Part shown: positions 26,650 through 33,626 of the stretch, piece by piece
Position numbering within the stretch: position 1 is the stretch's first letter
Layout: every line of letters begins with the position of its first letter
From: Clostridia bacterium
GTDB lineage: Bacteria > Bacillota > Clostridia > Oscillospirales > SIG627
Direction of reading: 5' to 3'
NCBI GenBank assembly: GCA_017520825.1
Contig: JAFXEX010000023.1
Span: 1-64,000, forward strand
Length of the DNA stretch: 64,000 bases
Made by a program: the position numbers and the translations under genes
Notes under the pieces: model-generated
What the model was told of the DNA's origin: nothing
What the model saw: only the letters and a program-made list of their open reading frames with translations
Database searches by the model: none

Positions 26650-27033
26650 ATGCTAATTATAAAACCAATTCAGGACAAAAGCTATCAAGAAGAGGTATGC
26701 AATCAGTGTGGATTCAAGTACGAGCCACTGTCCTTTGCGTATAGTGAAAAGGAAAATGAAAAGCTTATTGCAGCGTGTCAATTTGATATATTGGGTTCTA
26801 ACGGAACAATTTCGGATTTCGGTATGGTAAAAGGTGTGGAAGAGGATATTGAAGCTCTCATAATTTTAGGCCGTGCCGTGTTAAACTTTATGGAGTTGTC
26901 AGGTGTTGAAACCTGCACGTTTGACTCCCCTTCCGTTGACGCTCCCAAATATTCCAAAATGCTTGGCTTCACTGATAAAAAGATTTGTCTTAAAGGCTTG
27001 TTTGACGGAAAATGCAATCACAACTGTAAATAA
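26650..27033 (+). CDS. small GNAT-like protein of unknown function
   Basis: A 127-residue monocistronic gene. The C-terminal half (DIEALIILGRAVLNFMELSG, then YSKMLGFTDKKICLKGLFDGKC) resembles the end of GNAT acyltransferase folds, in which a Gly-Phe pair follows the last helix. The classic acetyl-CoA P-loop (Q/R-x-x-G-x-G/A) is not evident. Two Cys clusters are noteworthy: CNQCGF near the N-terminus and CNHNC near the C-terminus, which could bind a metal. It sits between the hydrogenase and microcompartment loci but is oriented away from both. Function is not assigned. Confidence 0.6.
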   Translation: MLIIKPIQDKSYQEEVCNQCGFKYEPLSFAYSEKENEKLIAACQFDILGSNGTISDFGMVKGVEEDIEALIILGRAVLNFMELSGVETCTFDSPSVDAPKYSKMLGFTDKKICLKGLFDGKCNHNCK

Positions 27034-27071
27034 AAAATCAGAGGCATCATAAAAGATGCCTCTGATTTTTT
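27032..27071. terminator. bidirectional terminator at the end of the microcompartment operon
   Basis: A 17-bp stem (AAAAAATCAGAGGCATC and its complement) with an ATAAAA loop carries A- and T-runs on both sides. It separates the plus-strand small gene from pduL. Confidence 0.92.
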
Positions 27072-27072
27072 A

Positions 27073-27720
27073 TTAGTCGTTTGATACTATTTTCACCTTG
27101 CAGCCATTACCGATTCCACAAGCATTTGCATCGTCGGTGTCAAGATGCATTTCAAGAGCAAACTTATCGCTGACACGAACCTGAACGTCGTAAAGAGTAG
27201 TTCTCTTTCCGTCGCCCTTAGCCTGAACAGCAACGTAGTCGCCGTCGTTTACACCAAACTTCTTGCCGTCCTCAAGACTCATATGTATATGACGGTTGGC
27301 AAGAATACATCCCTCTTTGAGAGTAACAAGACCTTTAGGTCCAACGATGGTAACGGGAGCTGAGCCTGCTATCTTTCCCGATTCACGCACGGGAGGCTTT
27401 ACCTTTAAGGTGAATGAATCTGTTCTTGATATTTCTACCTGAGATTCCTTTCTCACAGGTCCAAGGACACGAACGCCCTCAATTGCTTTAAGTGACGGAC
27501 CTATAAGAGTAAGCTGCTCCTTGCATGCGTACTGACCGGGCTGAGAGAGGTCCTTGAGCTTTGTGAGCTCATAGCCCTTGCCGAAAAGAATCTCAAGATG
27601 CTCCTGAGAAAGATGTATATGTCTGTTAGATACGCCTACCGGCACAAGCGCTTCCTCGCTCTGACAGGCAGAGATAACTTTGCTTACAATTTCAGTAATT
27701 ACTTTTGCATCGTATTCCAT
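27073..27720 (-). CDS. pduL: phosphate propanoyltransferase PduL
   Basis: PduL converts propionyl-CoA and phosphate to propionyl-phosphate, recycling CoA inside the microcompartment. The 215-residue protein has the two zinc-binding HxH repeats, SNRHIHLS (about residue 29) and ANRHIHMS (about 143), plus a C-terminal MHLDTDDANACG segment. The first ~20 residues form an amphipathic helix (EYDAKVITEIVSKVISACQ) separated from the fold, a likely encapsulation peptide. It is the last gene of the microcompartment operon, 17 bp after the aldehyde dehydrogenase. No acyl kinase is in the window. Confidence 0.95.
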   Translation of the reverse strand: MEYDAKVITEIVSKVISACQSEEALVPVGVSNRHIHLSQEHLEILFGKGYELTKLKDLSQPGQYACKEQLTLIGPSLKAIEGVRVLGPVRKESQVEISRTDSFTLKVKPPVRESGKIAGSAPVTIVGPKGLVTLKEGCILANRHIHMSLEDGKKFGVNDGDYVAVQAKGDGKRTTLYDVQVRVSDKFALEMHLDTDDANACGIGNGCKVKIVSND

Positions 27721-27736
27721 TAGTCCTGTCTCCTTA

Positions 27737-29185
27737 TCAGATTATTCTGAAGCTATCTGCAAGCACACATCTACGCTGTCTTGTAAAGCTTCTTGCCGAG
27801 GTAATACCCTCACCTGTAGGACCTGCAATAGTAAAGGTTGCGTGTCCTTCACCACCAAAGCCTATACCTGCGTATGAAGGCGCATTCTTAACGAAAATGG
27901 TTGTTTCAACAGCCTTTGCAAATTTTGAAAGGTTATCAATATTCTTTGAGTGCATATGAGCAGTATGACGGCAACCGTGCTCAGCCTTAACGGCAAGCTC
28001 TACTGCCTGATCGATATTATCAACTCTGACGATAGGAAGAATGGGCATCATAAGCTCGTGCTGTACAAAATCGTGTTCAAAAGGAACTTCGCATATAATA
28101 CATCTTATATCCGAGCTTACCTCTATACCAATCATCTTAAGGATAACGTCAGCGTTTCTTCCAACACAGTCACGGTTAACAACCTTAGAGGTCTTTCCTG
28201 CCTTGTTGGTCTTTTCCTGCAAAACTATTTTAGCAAGAGCGTCAGCCTGCTCGCGTGTTATGAGGTAAGAACCTGCTTTTTTCATACCAGAAATAAGCTC
28301 ATCTGCAATATTTCTGAAAGCGAATACTTCCTTTTCTGCAATACAAGGAAGGTTGTTATCAAAGGTACAACCGTCGATAATATCCTTTGCAGCCTTTGCA
28401 ATATCCGCAGTATCGTCAACGATTACGGGAGGGTTTCCTGCGCCTGCTCCGATTGCCTTTTTACCTGATGAAAGAACGGCTTTAACAACGCCGGGACCAC
28501 CTGTACAAACAAGAAGCTTTATAAGAGGATGAGACTGCATAATAGCAGCAGAATCAAGAGTAGGCTTGTCCATAGAGCAGACAAGAACGTCGGGACCACC
28601 TGCTGCCTTGGAAGCTCTGTTTACAAGGTCAACTGCGTAGTTTGAGGTAGCAATAGCATTGGGATGAGGGTTGAAAACAACGCCGTTACCGGCAGCTATC
28701 ATACCAATTGAGTTACAAATTACGGTTTCACTGGGGTTGGTGCTGGGAGTAATTGCTCCTACAACTCCAAAGGGGGCCATTTCAATAAGAGTCAAGCCGT
28801 CGTCACCCGTCTTAGCAGTGGAAACGATATCCTCTGTTCCGGGTGTTTTATCTGCAACGAGAATATGCTTGAGTCTCTTGTGCTCAACTCGTCCCATTCC
28901 CGTTTCAGCAACACCAATTTCAGCCATAGTCTGAGCCTCAGCTCTTGTAAGACGGCGAATCTCGGTAATAATCTTTTCTCTTTTTTCAACCGACATATCT
29001 CTTACGGATTTATAGCCTTTATTTGCAGCTTCAATGGCTTCGTTCATGTCGCTGTAAACGCCTATAAGCTTTCTTCCGTTATACTGTGTTGAATCCCAGG
29101 TAACTTTTGATGCGTTGCCGGTCTGCATTGCGCTGATTACCTTTTCAACAATGGTCTTGATTTCATTTTCTGTCATAAGAGCCAT
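27737..29185 (-). CDS. pduP: CoA-acylating aldehyde dehydrogenase (PduP/EutE type)
   Basis: Oxidises propionaldehyde with NAD+ and CoA to propionyl-CoA within the microcompartment. The 482-residue protein has an N-terminal amphipathic helix (MTENEIKTIVEKVISAMQTG) that resembles PduP-type encapsulation peptides. The ALDH fold follows, with the catalytic Cys in TFDNNLPCIAEKE (about residue 269) and the nucleotide-loop region GAGAGNPPVIVDD. The C-terminus contains the EGITSARSFTRQRRC segment typical of this subfamily. It is followed by pduL and preceded by the DeoR regulator. Confidence 0.94.
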   Translation of the reverse strand: MALMTENEIKTIVEKVISAMQTGNASKVTWDSTQYNGRKLIGVYSDMNEAIEAANKGYKSVRDMSVEKREKIITEIRRLTRAEAQTMAEIGVAETGMGRVEHKRLKHILVADKTPGTEDIVSTAKTGDDGLTLIEMAPFGVVGAITPSTNPSETVICNSIGMIAAGNGVVFNPHPNAIATSNYAVDLVNRASKAAGGPDVLVCSMDKPTLDSAAIMQSHPLIKLLVCTGGPGVVKAVLSSGKKAIGAGAGNPPVIVDDTADIAKAAKDIIDGCTFDNNLPCIAEKEVFAFRNIADELISGMKKAGSYLITREQADALAKIVLQEKTNKAGKTSKVVNRDCVGRNADVILKMIGIEVSSDIRCIICEVPFEHDFVQHELMMPILPIVRVDNIDQAVELAVKAEHGCRHTAHMHSKNIDNLSKFAKAVETTIFVKNAPSYAGIGFGGEGHATFTIAGPTGEGITSARSFTRQRRCVLADSFRII

Positions 29186-29227
29186 AACAAAATCCTTTCT
29201 TATCTACTCAAAACAATGTTAAAGAGC

Positions 29228-29986
29228 TTAGTATACAAGCTCTATATTCTTCTTTTCTAACTCTCTGATACATTCGTCAGAGGGCTTAACGTCGGTTACG
29301 ATTATGTCTATATCTTCAAGGTCACAAATCTTTACAAATGATATTTTATCAAACTTCGTACTGTCCACTGCAAGAATTACCTTATTTGCATTCTTTATAA
29401 AGCACTTCTTCAAATCTGCATTGTTTTCTCGGGTGTCGGTAATTCCCTTCTCCAAATCCAAGCCTTTACACGACATTATCGCGTAGTCAGTATGATAATT
29501 AGCTATGGCAGAGGTTGCCGAAGCACTCAAAAAGGACATAGAATCCTGTCTGTACGTGCCACCTGTTGAAATAACACGCCAATCATTGTTAGCAGGAAGG
29601 TCTAAAAGAATTTCAACGGAGTTAGTAATTAACGTTAAATTATGCTTGTTGAAAATACTCTTAACGGTAAACAACGCCGTAGTGCTTGCGTCCAGTAGCA
29701 TACTGTCGCCATCCTGAATCAGATTACCGATTTTTTCTGCAATATACTTTTTACCACTTACGTTCGTGAGCTTTCTGACCGTGTACGGAAGTTCAACGGT
29801 CATATTGTCACTCTTAACGGCACCACCGTAAGTTTTCTTTGCAAAGCCCTCTATTTCCAGCTTTTCAAGGTCGCGTCTGATAGTCTCCTCAGTTACTGAA
29901 TAGAACGCTGCCAAATCACTTACGATGACCTTTCCGTCAATCATAAGCTTAGATAAAATTTCATTTTTTCTTTCAATAGGTAGCAT
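29228..29986 (-). CDS. DeoR-family transcriptional regulator
   Basis: A 252-residue DeoR/GlpR-type regulator. The N-terminal helix-turn-helix (IERKNEILSKLMIDGKVIV, then VTEETIRRDLEKLE) is followed by the hinge KKTYGGAV and the C-terminal sugar-phosphate-binding DeoR domain (NLTLITNSVEIL, and the Asp of DASTTALFT). It lies inside the microcompartment operon between the shell gene for BMC-T and the aldehyde dehydrogenase. Regulation of this operon by a deoxysugar phosphate is plausible but inferred. Whether it is activator or repressor cannot be told. Confidence 0.88.
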   Translation of the reverse strand: MLPIERKNEILSKLMIDGKVIVSDLAAFYSVTEETIRRDLEKLEIEGFAKKTYGGAVKSDNMTVELPYTVRKLTNVSGKKYIAEKIGNLIQDGDSMLLDASTTALFTVKSIFNKHNLTLITNSVEILLDLPANNDWRVISTGGTYRQDSMSFLSASATSAIANYHTDYAIMSCKGLDLEKGITDTRENNADLKKCFIKNANKVILAVDSTKFDKISFVKICDLEDIDIIVTDVKPSDECIRELEKKNIELVY

Positions 29987-29996
29987 TTATATCCCC

Positions 29997-30545
29997 TTAA
30001 AGAATATTTTTCCAAAGCTTTTCATCAGGGCCTGCAATAACGGAGCTATCAAGGAACATTCCGTTTCCACCAGCGCCTGCAATCGCTTTTTCTATTGCTG
30101 CAGAAACTGCAGAAACCTCACCTGTAAGAAGTAAGTAAGATTTTCCACACATACCACGAGCAAGTCTCAATTCTATCAAATCCACTATTGCAGTTTTTGC
30201 AGCAGTATCAGCAGCTACTATAGCAGAAGCAACAGAATAGGTTTCAAGAATACCAAGTGCCTTGGGATTTTCAATTGCATTAGTGCCGTAAATTGCACCA
30301 AACAAAGAATCGTGAGGATTTCCTAAAACGAAAGAGTCGATCAAATGCTCGGTAGCATGATTTGAAGCAGCGTCAACTGCAGCACGCACGGCACTTATAT
30401 CACCTTCGATAAGTACAAAATATTTTCCGGGGCAAACCGTTTCTGCCCGGATTATATCGACCTCTGCAGTCTTTACCATAATATCTGCAGCTGTTATGCC
30501 GGAAGAAACCGTTTTAAATTCAACGAGTCCTATTGCTTTTCTCAT
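29997..30545 (-). CDS. pduT: tandem-BMC shell protein (PduT-like, Fe-S type)
   Basis: A 182-residue tandem BMC (BMC-T) protein, two fused BMC domains (residues about 3-85 and 95-175) that form pseudohexameric trimers. A Cys lies at position 38, in ETVCPGKY, exactly where PduT carries the residue that binds a [4Fe-4S] cluster at the trimer centre. It is probably the electron conduit across the shell, partnered with PduS, whose stop codon overlaps its start (TAATG). It is the only BMC-T gene here; no PduB-type trimer is present. Confidence 0.92.
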   Translation of the reverse strand: MRKAIGLVEFKTVSSGITAADIMVKTAEVDIIRAETVCPGKYFVLIEGDISAVRAAVDAASNHATEHLIDSFVLGNPHDSLFGAIYGTNAIENPKALGILETYSVASAIVAADTAAKTAIVDLIELRLARGMCGKSYLLLTGEVSAVSAAIEKAIAGAGGNGMFLDSSVIAGPDEKLWKNIL

Positions 30546-31888
30546 TAACGATTACCTCCTTCTGATACGATTAAAATATATTTATTATTGATTTCTTTAA
30601 CGATTCCGTCAATGGACGAATGGATATTTACTCCGAGCTTTCCTTCTGAAGCAACGGCTATAACCTGACCTACTGTAACCTTGTCGTCTACCTTTACACA
30701 AGGCTCGGCAGGTGCGCCGATGTGCTGTGAAAGCATTATCTTCACCTTGCTTGGCTTATACTGGAGATCAGAGATTGGAGCCGAGACGTCATATTTGCTC
30801 AATCCAAGTCTTGAACGGAGACGTGCAAGGGGAACTTTTCTGAACGCTCTTGCTTTAGGAACGGGAACGGGTTTAATTCCCTTGGGAGGAGAAACTCCTG
30901 CAGCCCTCATTCCCTTTTTGAACTCGTCAATGAGCAGCTTTGGTGAAAGCCCTTGCTGACATGAGTACATTTCGCAAAGACCACAACCACTGCAAAACAT
31001 AGCATCGAGATAAGGCTTAACCTTTACGGTGTCGCTATTTGACACAACTCTCATAAATTCGTGGGGTTCAATGGGATGACCAAGTAAAAATCTTGGACAA
31101 AGGTCGGTACAATATCTGCACTGACAACAGGATGCCATTGTCCTCTTTAAATCTATAGTCGGCTTTACCCTTTTACGCATAACGACGTAATGATTCTGTG
31201 GAAGAACAATAACAGCGTTAGTTGTTTTTGTAACGGGCTCGTTGGGAGATCCAAGACGTCCCATCATAGGACCACCGAGCACGTACGCCGGGTCGTTTAC
31301 AGTAATGCCTCCACTAAGCTCAATTACCTCGGAAAGCTTTGTACCCACGGGCACAAGGAAGGTCTGAGGATTTTTTACCTCACCCGTAACGGTTACGAAC
31401 TTGTTAACCACGGGTTGCTTATCATTTACTGCCTTGTAAACGTTGTACATAGTTTCAACGTTAAAAACAGTTACTCCCACAGATGAAGGAATAGCACCGG
31501 GGGCTACCACTCTTCCTGTGGTTTCGTAAATCAGCACGAATTCATCTCCTGCAGGATAAACCTCGTCAAGAGTGCTGACGGTTATATTTTCAAATGAGTC
31601 AAGCTCGACCTCAATCGCTTCAATTGCCTTTTTATAAGCTTTTTTCAACGCGATAATAACGTTGCTTGCTCCTATTGTTTTCGATACCAAATCAAGCGCC
31701 CACATAATTTCATAGGCGTTTTTTTCAAGTAGCCTTCTGTGAAGTCTTAAGAGAGGCTCACATTCGGCACAGTTCAAAATTACTGTATCAACGGTTTTAT
31801 CAAGTTTAGCGTAAGAAGGAAATCCGGCACCACCTGCGCCGACAATTCCTGCTTCACGCATAATTTGCTTTAATTCGTCAAAATTCAT
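30545..31888 (-). CDS. pduS: PduS-like RnfC-family flavoprotein
   Basis: A 447-residue RnfC-like flavin/Fe-S protein. The N-terminal glycine-rich segment GAGGAGFPSYAKL and AECEPLL form the NADH/FMN-binding fold. An SLBB domain sits near residue 170. Two [4Fe-4S] motifs follow (CCQCRYCTDLCPRF and CSGCGLCEMYSC), then a C-terminal lipoyl-like domain ending IVKEINNKYIL. In B12-dependent Pdu compartments PduS reduces cobalamin. Here the dehydratase needs no B12, so it more likely links NAD(H) turnover to PduT or delivers electrons to the activase. It overlaps the BMC-P gene by 4 bp. Confidence 0.9.
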   Translation of the reverse strand: MNFDELKQIMREAGIVGAGGAGFPSYAKLDKTVDTVILNCAECEPLLRLHRRLLEKNAYEIMWALDLVSKTIGASNVIIALKKAYKKAIEAIEVELDSFENITVSTLDEVYPAGDEFVLIYETTGRVVAPGAIPSSVGVTVFNVETMYNVYKAVNDKQPVVNKFVTVTGEVKNPQTFLVPVGTKLSEVIELSGGITVNDPAYVLGGPMMGRLGSPNEPVTKTTNAVIVLPQNHYVVMRKRVKPTIDLKRTMASCCQCRYCTDLCPRFLLGHPIEPHEFMRVVSNSDTVKVKPYLDAMFCSGCGLCEMYSCQQGLSPKLLIDEFKKGMRAAGVSPPKGIKPVPVPKARAFRKVPLARLRSRLGLSKYDVSAPISDLQYKPSKVKIMLSQHIGAPAEPCVKVDDKVTVGQVIAVASEGKLGVNIHSSIDGIVKEINNKYILIVSEGGNR

Positions 31889-32166
31889 TTCTTAGGTACT
31901 CCCGACAAACCTACACCGTCGTCAACTATTCCGACAATTGCCGCATCAATGGGAGAAGTCTCCATACCGCAACCAATTCTCGCCGCACTGCCTAACGCTA
32001 CAAGAACAATCTCGCCGATACCTGCGCCGATATTGTCAACTGCAACTATTCTATTTGTCGTATCGCCAATTACTTCGAGAGGCTCTACAAGCATAAATTT
32101 GTTACCTACAAGATTTTCATTCTTGCGTGTTGATACAATGCTTCCGATTACTTTTCCGACAATCAT
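31885..32166 (-). CDS. BMC-P pentameric vertex shell protein (EutN/CcmL family)
   Basis: A 93-residue EutN/CcmL-family protein whose pentamers cap the shell vertices. It opens with the family signature MIVGKVIGSIVSTRKNENLVG and has the conserved AVDNIGAGIGEIVLVALGSAAR core. I placed the start at the ATG at 32166. The frame could open at a TTG 18 bp upstream, but that codon overlaps the AAAGGA ribosome site. It is the only BMC-P gene in the locus. Confidence 0.93.
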   Translation of the reverse strand: MIVGKVIGSIVSTRKNENLVGNKFMLVEPLEVIGDTTNRIVAVDNIGAGIGEIVLVALGSAARIGCGMETSPIDAAIVGIVDDGVGLSGVPKK

Positions 32167-32204
32167 TTGATATTTTCCTTTCAATCAGGTTATTGGGGAT
32201 TGGC

Positions 32205-32239
32205 TGTTCTCTTCCCGACAGTTTGTCGGGAAGAGAACA
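32205..32239 (-). other. perfect 16-bp intercistronic hairpin between shell genes
   Basis: TGTTCTCTTCCCGACA (32205-32220) pairs perfectly with TGTCGGGAAGAGAACA (32224-32239) around a 3-nt loop. It lies between the last BMC-H gene and the BMC-P gene. No T-run follows on the minus strand, so it looks like an mRNA-stability or processing element rather than a terminator. Confidence 0.8.
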
Positions 32240-32250
32240 ATAGTGACATC

Positions 32251-32529
32251 TTACTTAATGATGGGGAGAATCTTCTCTACATCAGCGTGAGGTCTGGGGA
32301 TTACGTGGATTGCAACTACTTCGCCAAGCTTAGCTGCTGCTGCTCCACCTGCCTCTGTTGCAGCATTAACTGCTCCAACATCGCCTCTTACCATAACAGA
32401 TACGAGTCCGCTACCGATCTTCTCGGTACCGATAAGAGTTACGTTTGCTGCCTTTACCATTGCATCTGCTGCCTCGATTGCTGCAACAAGTCCTCTGGTT
32501 TCTACCATTCCAAGTGCTTCAAGTGCCAT
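32251..32529 (-). CDS. BMC-H hexameric shell protein (PduA/PduJ type)
   Basis: A 92-residue canonical BMC-H protein ([13 protein letters not shown], pore loop [18 protein letters not shown]-terminal [17 protein letters not shown]). It probably forms the bulk of the facets and the small-molecule pores. It differs from the core of the next gene upstream at only 4 of 92 positions (Asn/Lys, Ala/Ser, Val/Ile, Ala/Ser), so the pair arose by recent duplication or is held together by conversion. AGGAGG lies just upstream of the ATG. A perfect hairpin follows the gene. Confidence 0.95.
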   Translation of the reverse strand: MALEALGMVETRGLVAAIEAADAMVKAANVTLIGTEKIGSGLVSVMVRGDVGAVNAATEAGGAAAAKLGEVVAIHVIPRPHADVEKILPIIK

Positions 32530-32543
32530 TTTTCTTTCCTCCT
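32251..32543 (-). repeat. tandem duplicate of the BMC-H gene, unit 1
   Basis: A 293-bp unit, from the stop codon to the AGGAGG ribosome site, nearly identical to 32578-32870. The two units are direct repeats 34 bp apart. Confidence 0.9.
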
Positions 32544-32577
32544 GAAAATTATAATTTATTTTTTATTAATTGTTGAC

Positions 32578-32870
32578 TTACTTAATGATGGGAAGAATCT
32601 TCTCAACATCTGAATGAGGTCTGGGGATTACGTGGATTGCTACGATTTCGCCAAGCTTAGAAGCTGCAGCTCCACCTGCTTCTGTTGCAGCCTTAACTGC
32701 TCCAACGTCGCCTCTTACCATAACAGATACGAGTCCGCTACCGATCTTCTCAGTACCGATAAGAGTTACGTTTGCTGCCTTTACCATTGCATCTGCTGCC
32801 TCGATTGCTGCAACAAGTCCTCTGGTTTCTACCATTCCAAGTGCTTCAAGTGCCATTTTTCTTTCCTCCT
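32578..32870 (-). repeat. tandem duplicate of the BMC-H gene, unit 2
   Basis: The second copy of the 293-bp unit. Identity ends just upstream of AGGAGG. Beyond that point the reading frame stays open into the N-terminal extension of the longer protein. Confidence 0.9.
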
Positions 32871-32982
32871 TATGTTCAACCACCTTTACCTCTTCGGCAG
32901 GCGTTGTTGTGTTTATGTTGTTATTATTTATAACCTTTTCTTCTGTGCTCTTCTTAGGAGCTGTTTTCTTCTGCTGTGCCAT
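32578..32982 (-). CDS. BMC-H shell protein with a 42-residue low-complexity N-terminal extension
   Basis: A 134-residue protein. Residues 1-42 are low complexity, rich in Lys, Asn, Thr and Glu ([16 protein letters not shown], then [10 protein letters not shown]). Residues 43-134 are a BMC-H domain almost identical to the protein at 32251. Two starts look usable. The ATG at 32982 has AAGGAG 7 nt upstream. The internal ATG at 32856 (Met43) has AAGGAGG upstream, embedded in the codons for Lys-Glu-Glu. The cell may therefore make both a long and a 92-residue short form, much as PduB/PduB' share one gene. The extension could face the lumen and bind cargo; this is inferred. Confidence 0.85.
   Translation of the reverse strand: MAQQKKTAPKKSTEEKVINNNNINTTTPAEEVKVVEHKEERKMALEALGMVETRGLVAAIEAADAMVKAANVTLIGTEKIGSGLVSVMVRGDVGAVKAATEAGGAAASKLGEIVAIHVIPRPHSDVEKILPIIK
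32857..32870 (-). promoter_or_regulatory. internal ribosome site inside the extended BMC-H gene
   Basis: On the minus strand AGGAGGAAAGAAAA directly precedes an in-frame ATG at 32856. It is identical to the ribosome site of the neighbouring short BMC-H gene, which makes an internal translation start likely. Confidence 0.65.
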
Positions 32983-32993
32983 CTCTGTACTCC

Positions 32994-33278
32994 TTACTTC
33001 TTAAGTCTTTCGGCGCTGAGATTAACAATTCGCATTGTTTCTTCGTGTGGGTTGGCTATGACAAGGCTTGCAACAGGCTTCTTTATAGCCTTGTTGGTGG
33101 CATTCTCCACAGCCGCAGTGACTGCAGAAACGTCGCCTTTTACAATTATTGTAACAAGTCTTCCACCCATTTTACGTTCCCACGTTATAAGCTCGACGTT
33201 AGCCGACTTACACATAATATCAAGAGCATCTATTGCGGCAGTTACGCCCGATACTTCAATAAATCCAAGTGAATTCAT
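32994..33278 (-). CDS. divergent BMC-H shell protein
   Basis: A 94-residue BMC-H protein starting [20 protein letters not shown]. The pore loop reads [16 protein letters not shown] instead of the KIGSG found in the main shell proteins, placing an Arg next to the pore. Two residues differ in the N-terminal helix (a Cys in [10 protein letters not shown]). It probably gives the shell a second pore type. It lies 11 bp upstream of the extended BMC-H gene and 14 bp after another BMC-H gene. Confidence 0.9.
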   Translation of the reverse strand: MNSLGFIEVSGVTAAIDALDIMCKSANVELITWERKMGGRLVTIIVKGDVSAVTAAVENATNKAIKKPVASLVIANPHEETMRIVNLSAERLKK

Positions 33279-33292
33279 CTTTACTGCCCTCC

Positions 33293-33607
33293 TTAGTTCT
33301 TGTCAAAGCCGTGTATTTTGAGCATCTTTTCAGTATCGTCTTCAACGTTAGGAATAACGTAATGAGATACAACGCCACTCACTCTGTTTGCCGCCTCGAC
33401 TGCTGCTTCAACAGCTGCCGTAACGTTGTCAACAGTTCCACGGAACTTAACTACTACAAGAAGAGGAACAGGAAGCTTATCGGCGTTTGCAGGCTTGTTT
33501 TTATCAAACCTTTCTACCGTAACGTCGGCTGCTTTACAGCCGGCGTCACACGCCGCAAATGCTGTTACGAGGCCGAACACCTCAACCATTCCAACTGCTT
33601 TTCCCAT
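33293..33607 (-). CDS. BMC-H shell protein with an insertion near the pore
   Basis: A 104-residue BMC-H protein (MGKAVGMVEVFGLVTAF). Between the second strand and the pore strand it carries an insertion of about ten residues (RFDKNKPANADKLPVP), replacing the KIGSG pore loop. Two cysteines sit in the first helix (ACDAGCKAADV). The C-terminus is extended (MLKIHGFDKN). The pore is expected to be reshaped or blocked. It is the first shell gene after the alcohol dehydrogenase. Confidence 0.87.
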   Translation of the reverse strand: MGKAVGMVEVFGLVTAFAACDAGCKAADVTVERFDKNKPANADKLPVPLLVVVKFRGTVDNVTAAVEAAVEAANRVSGVVSHYVIPNVEDDTEKMLKIHGFDKN

Positions 33608-33626
33608 AATTACTTATAACCTTTCC

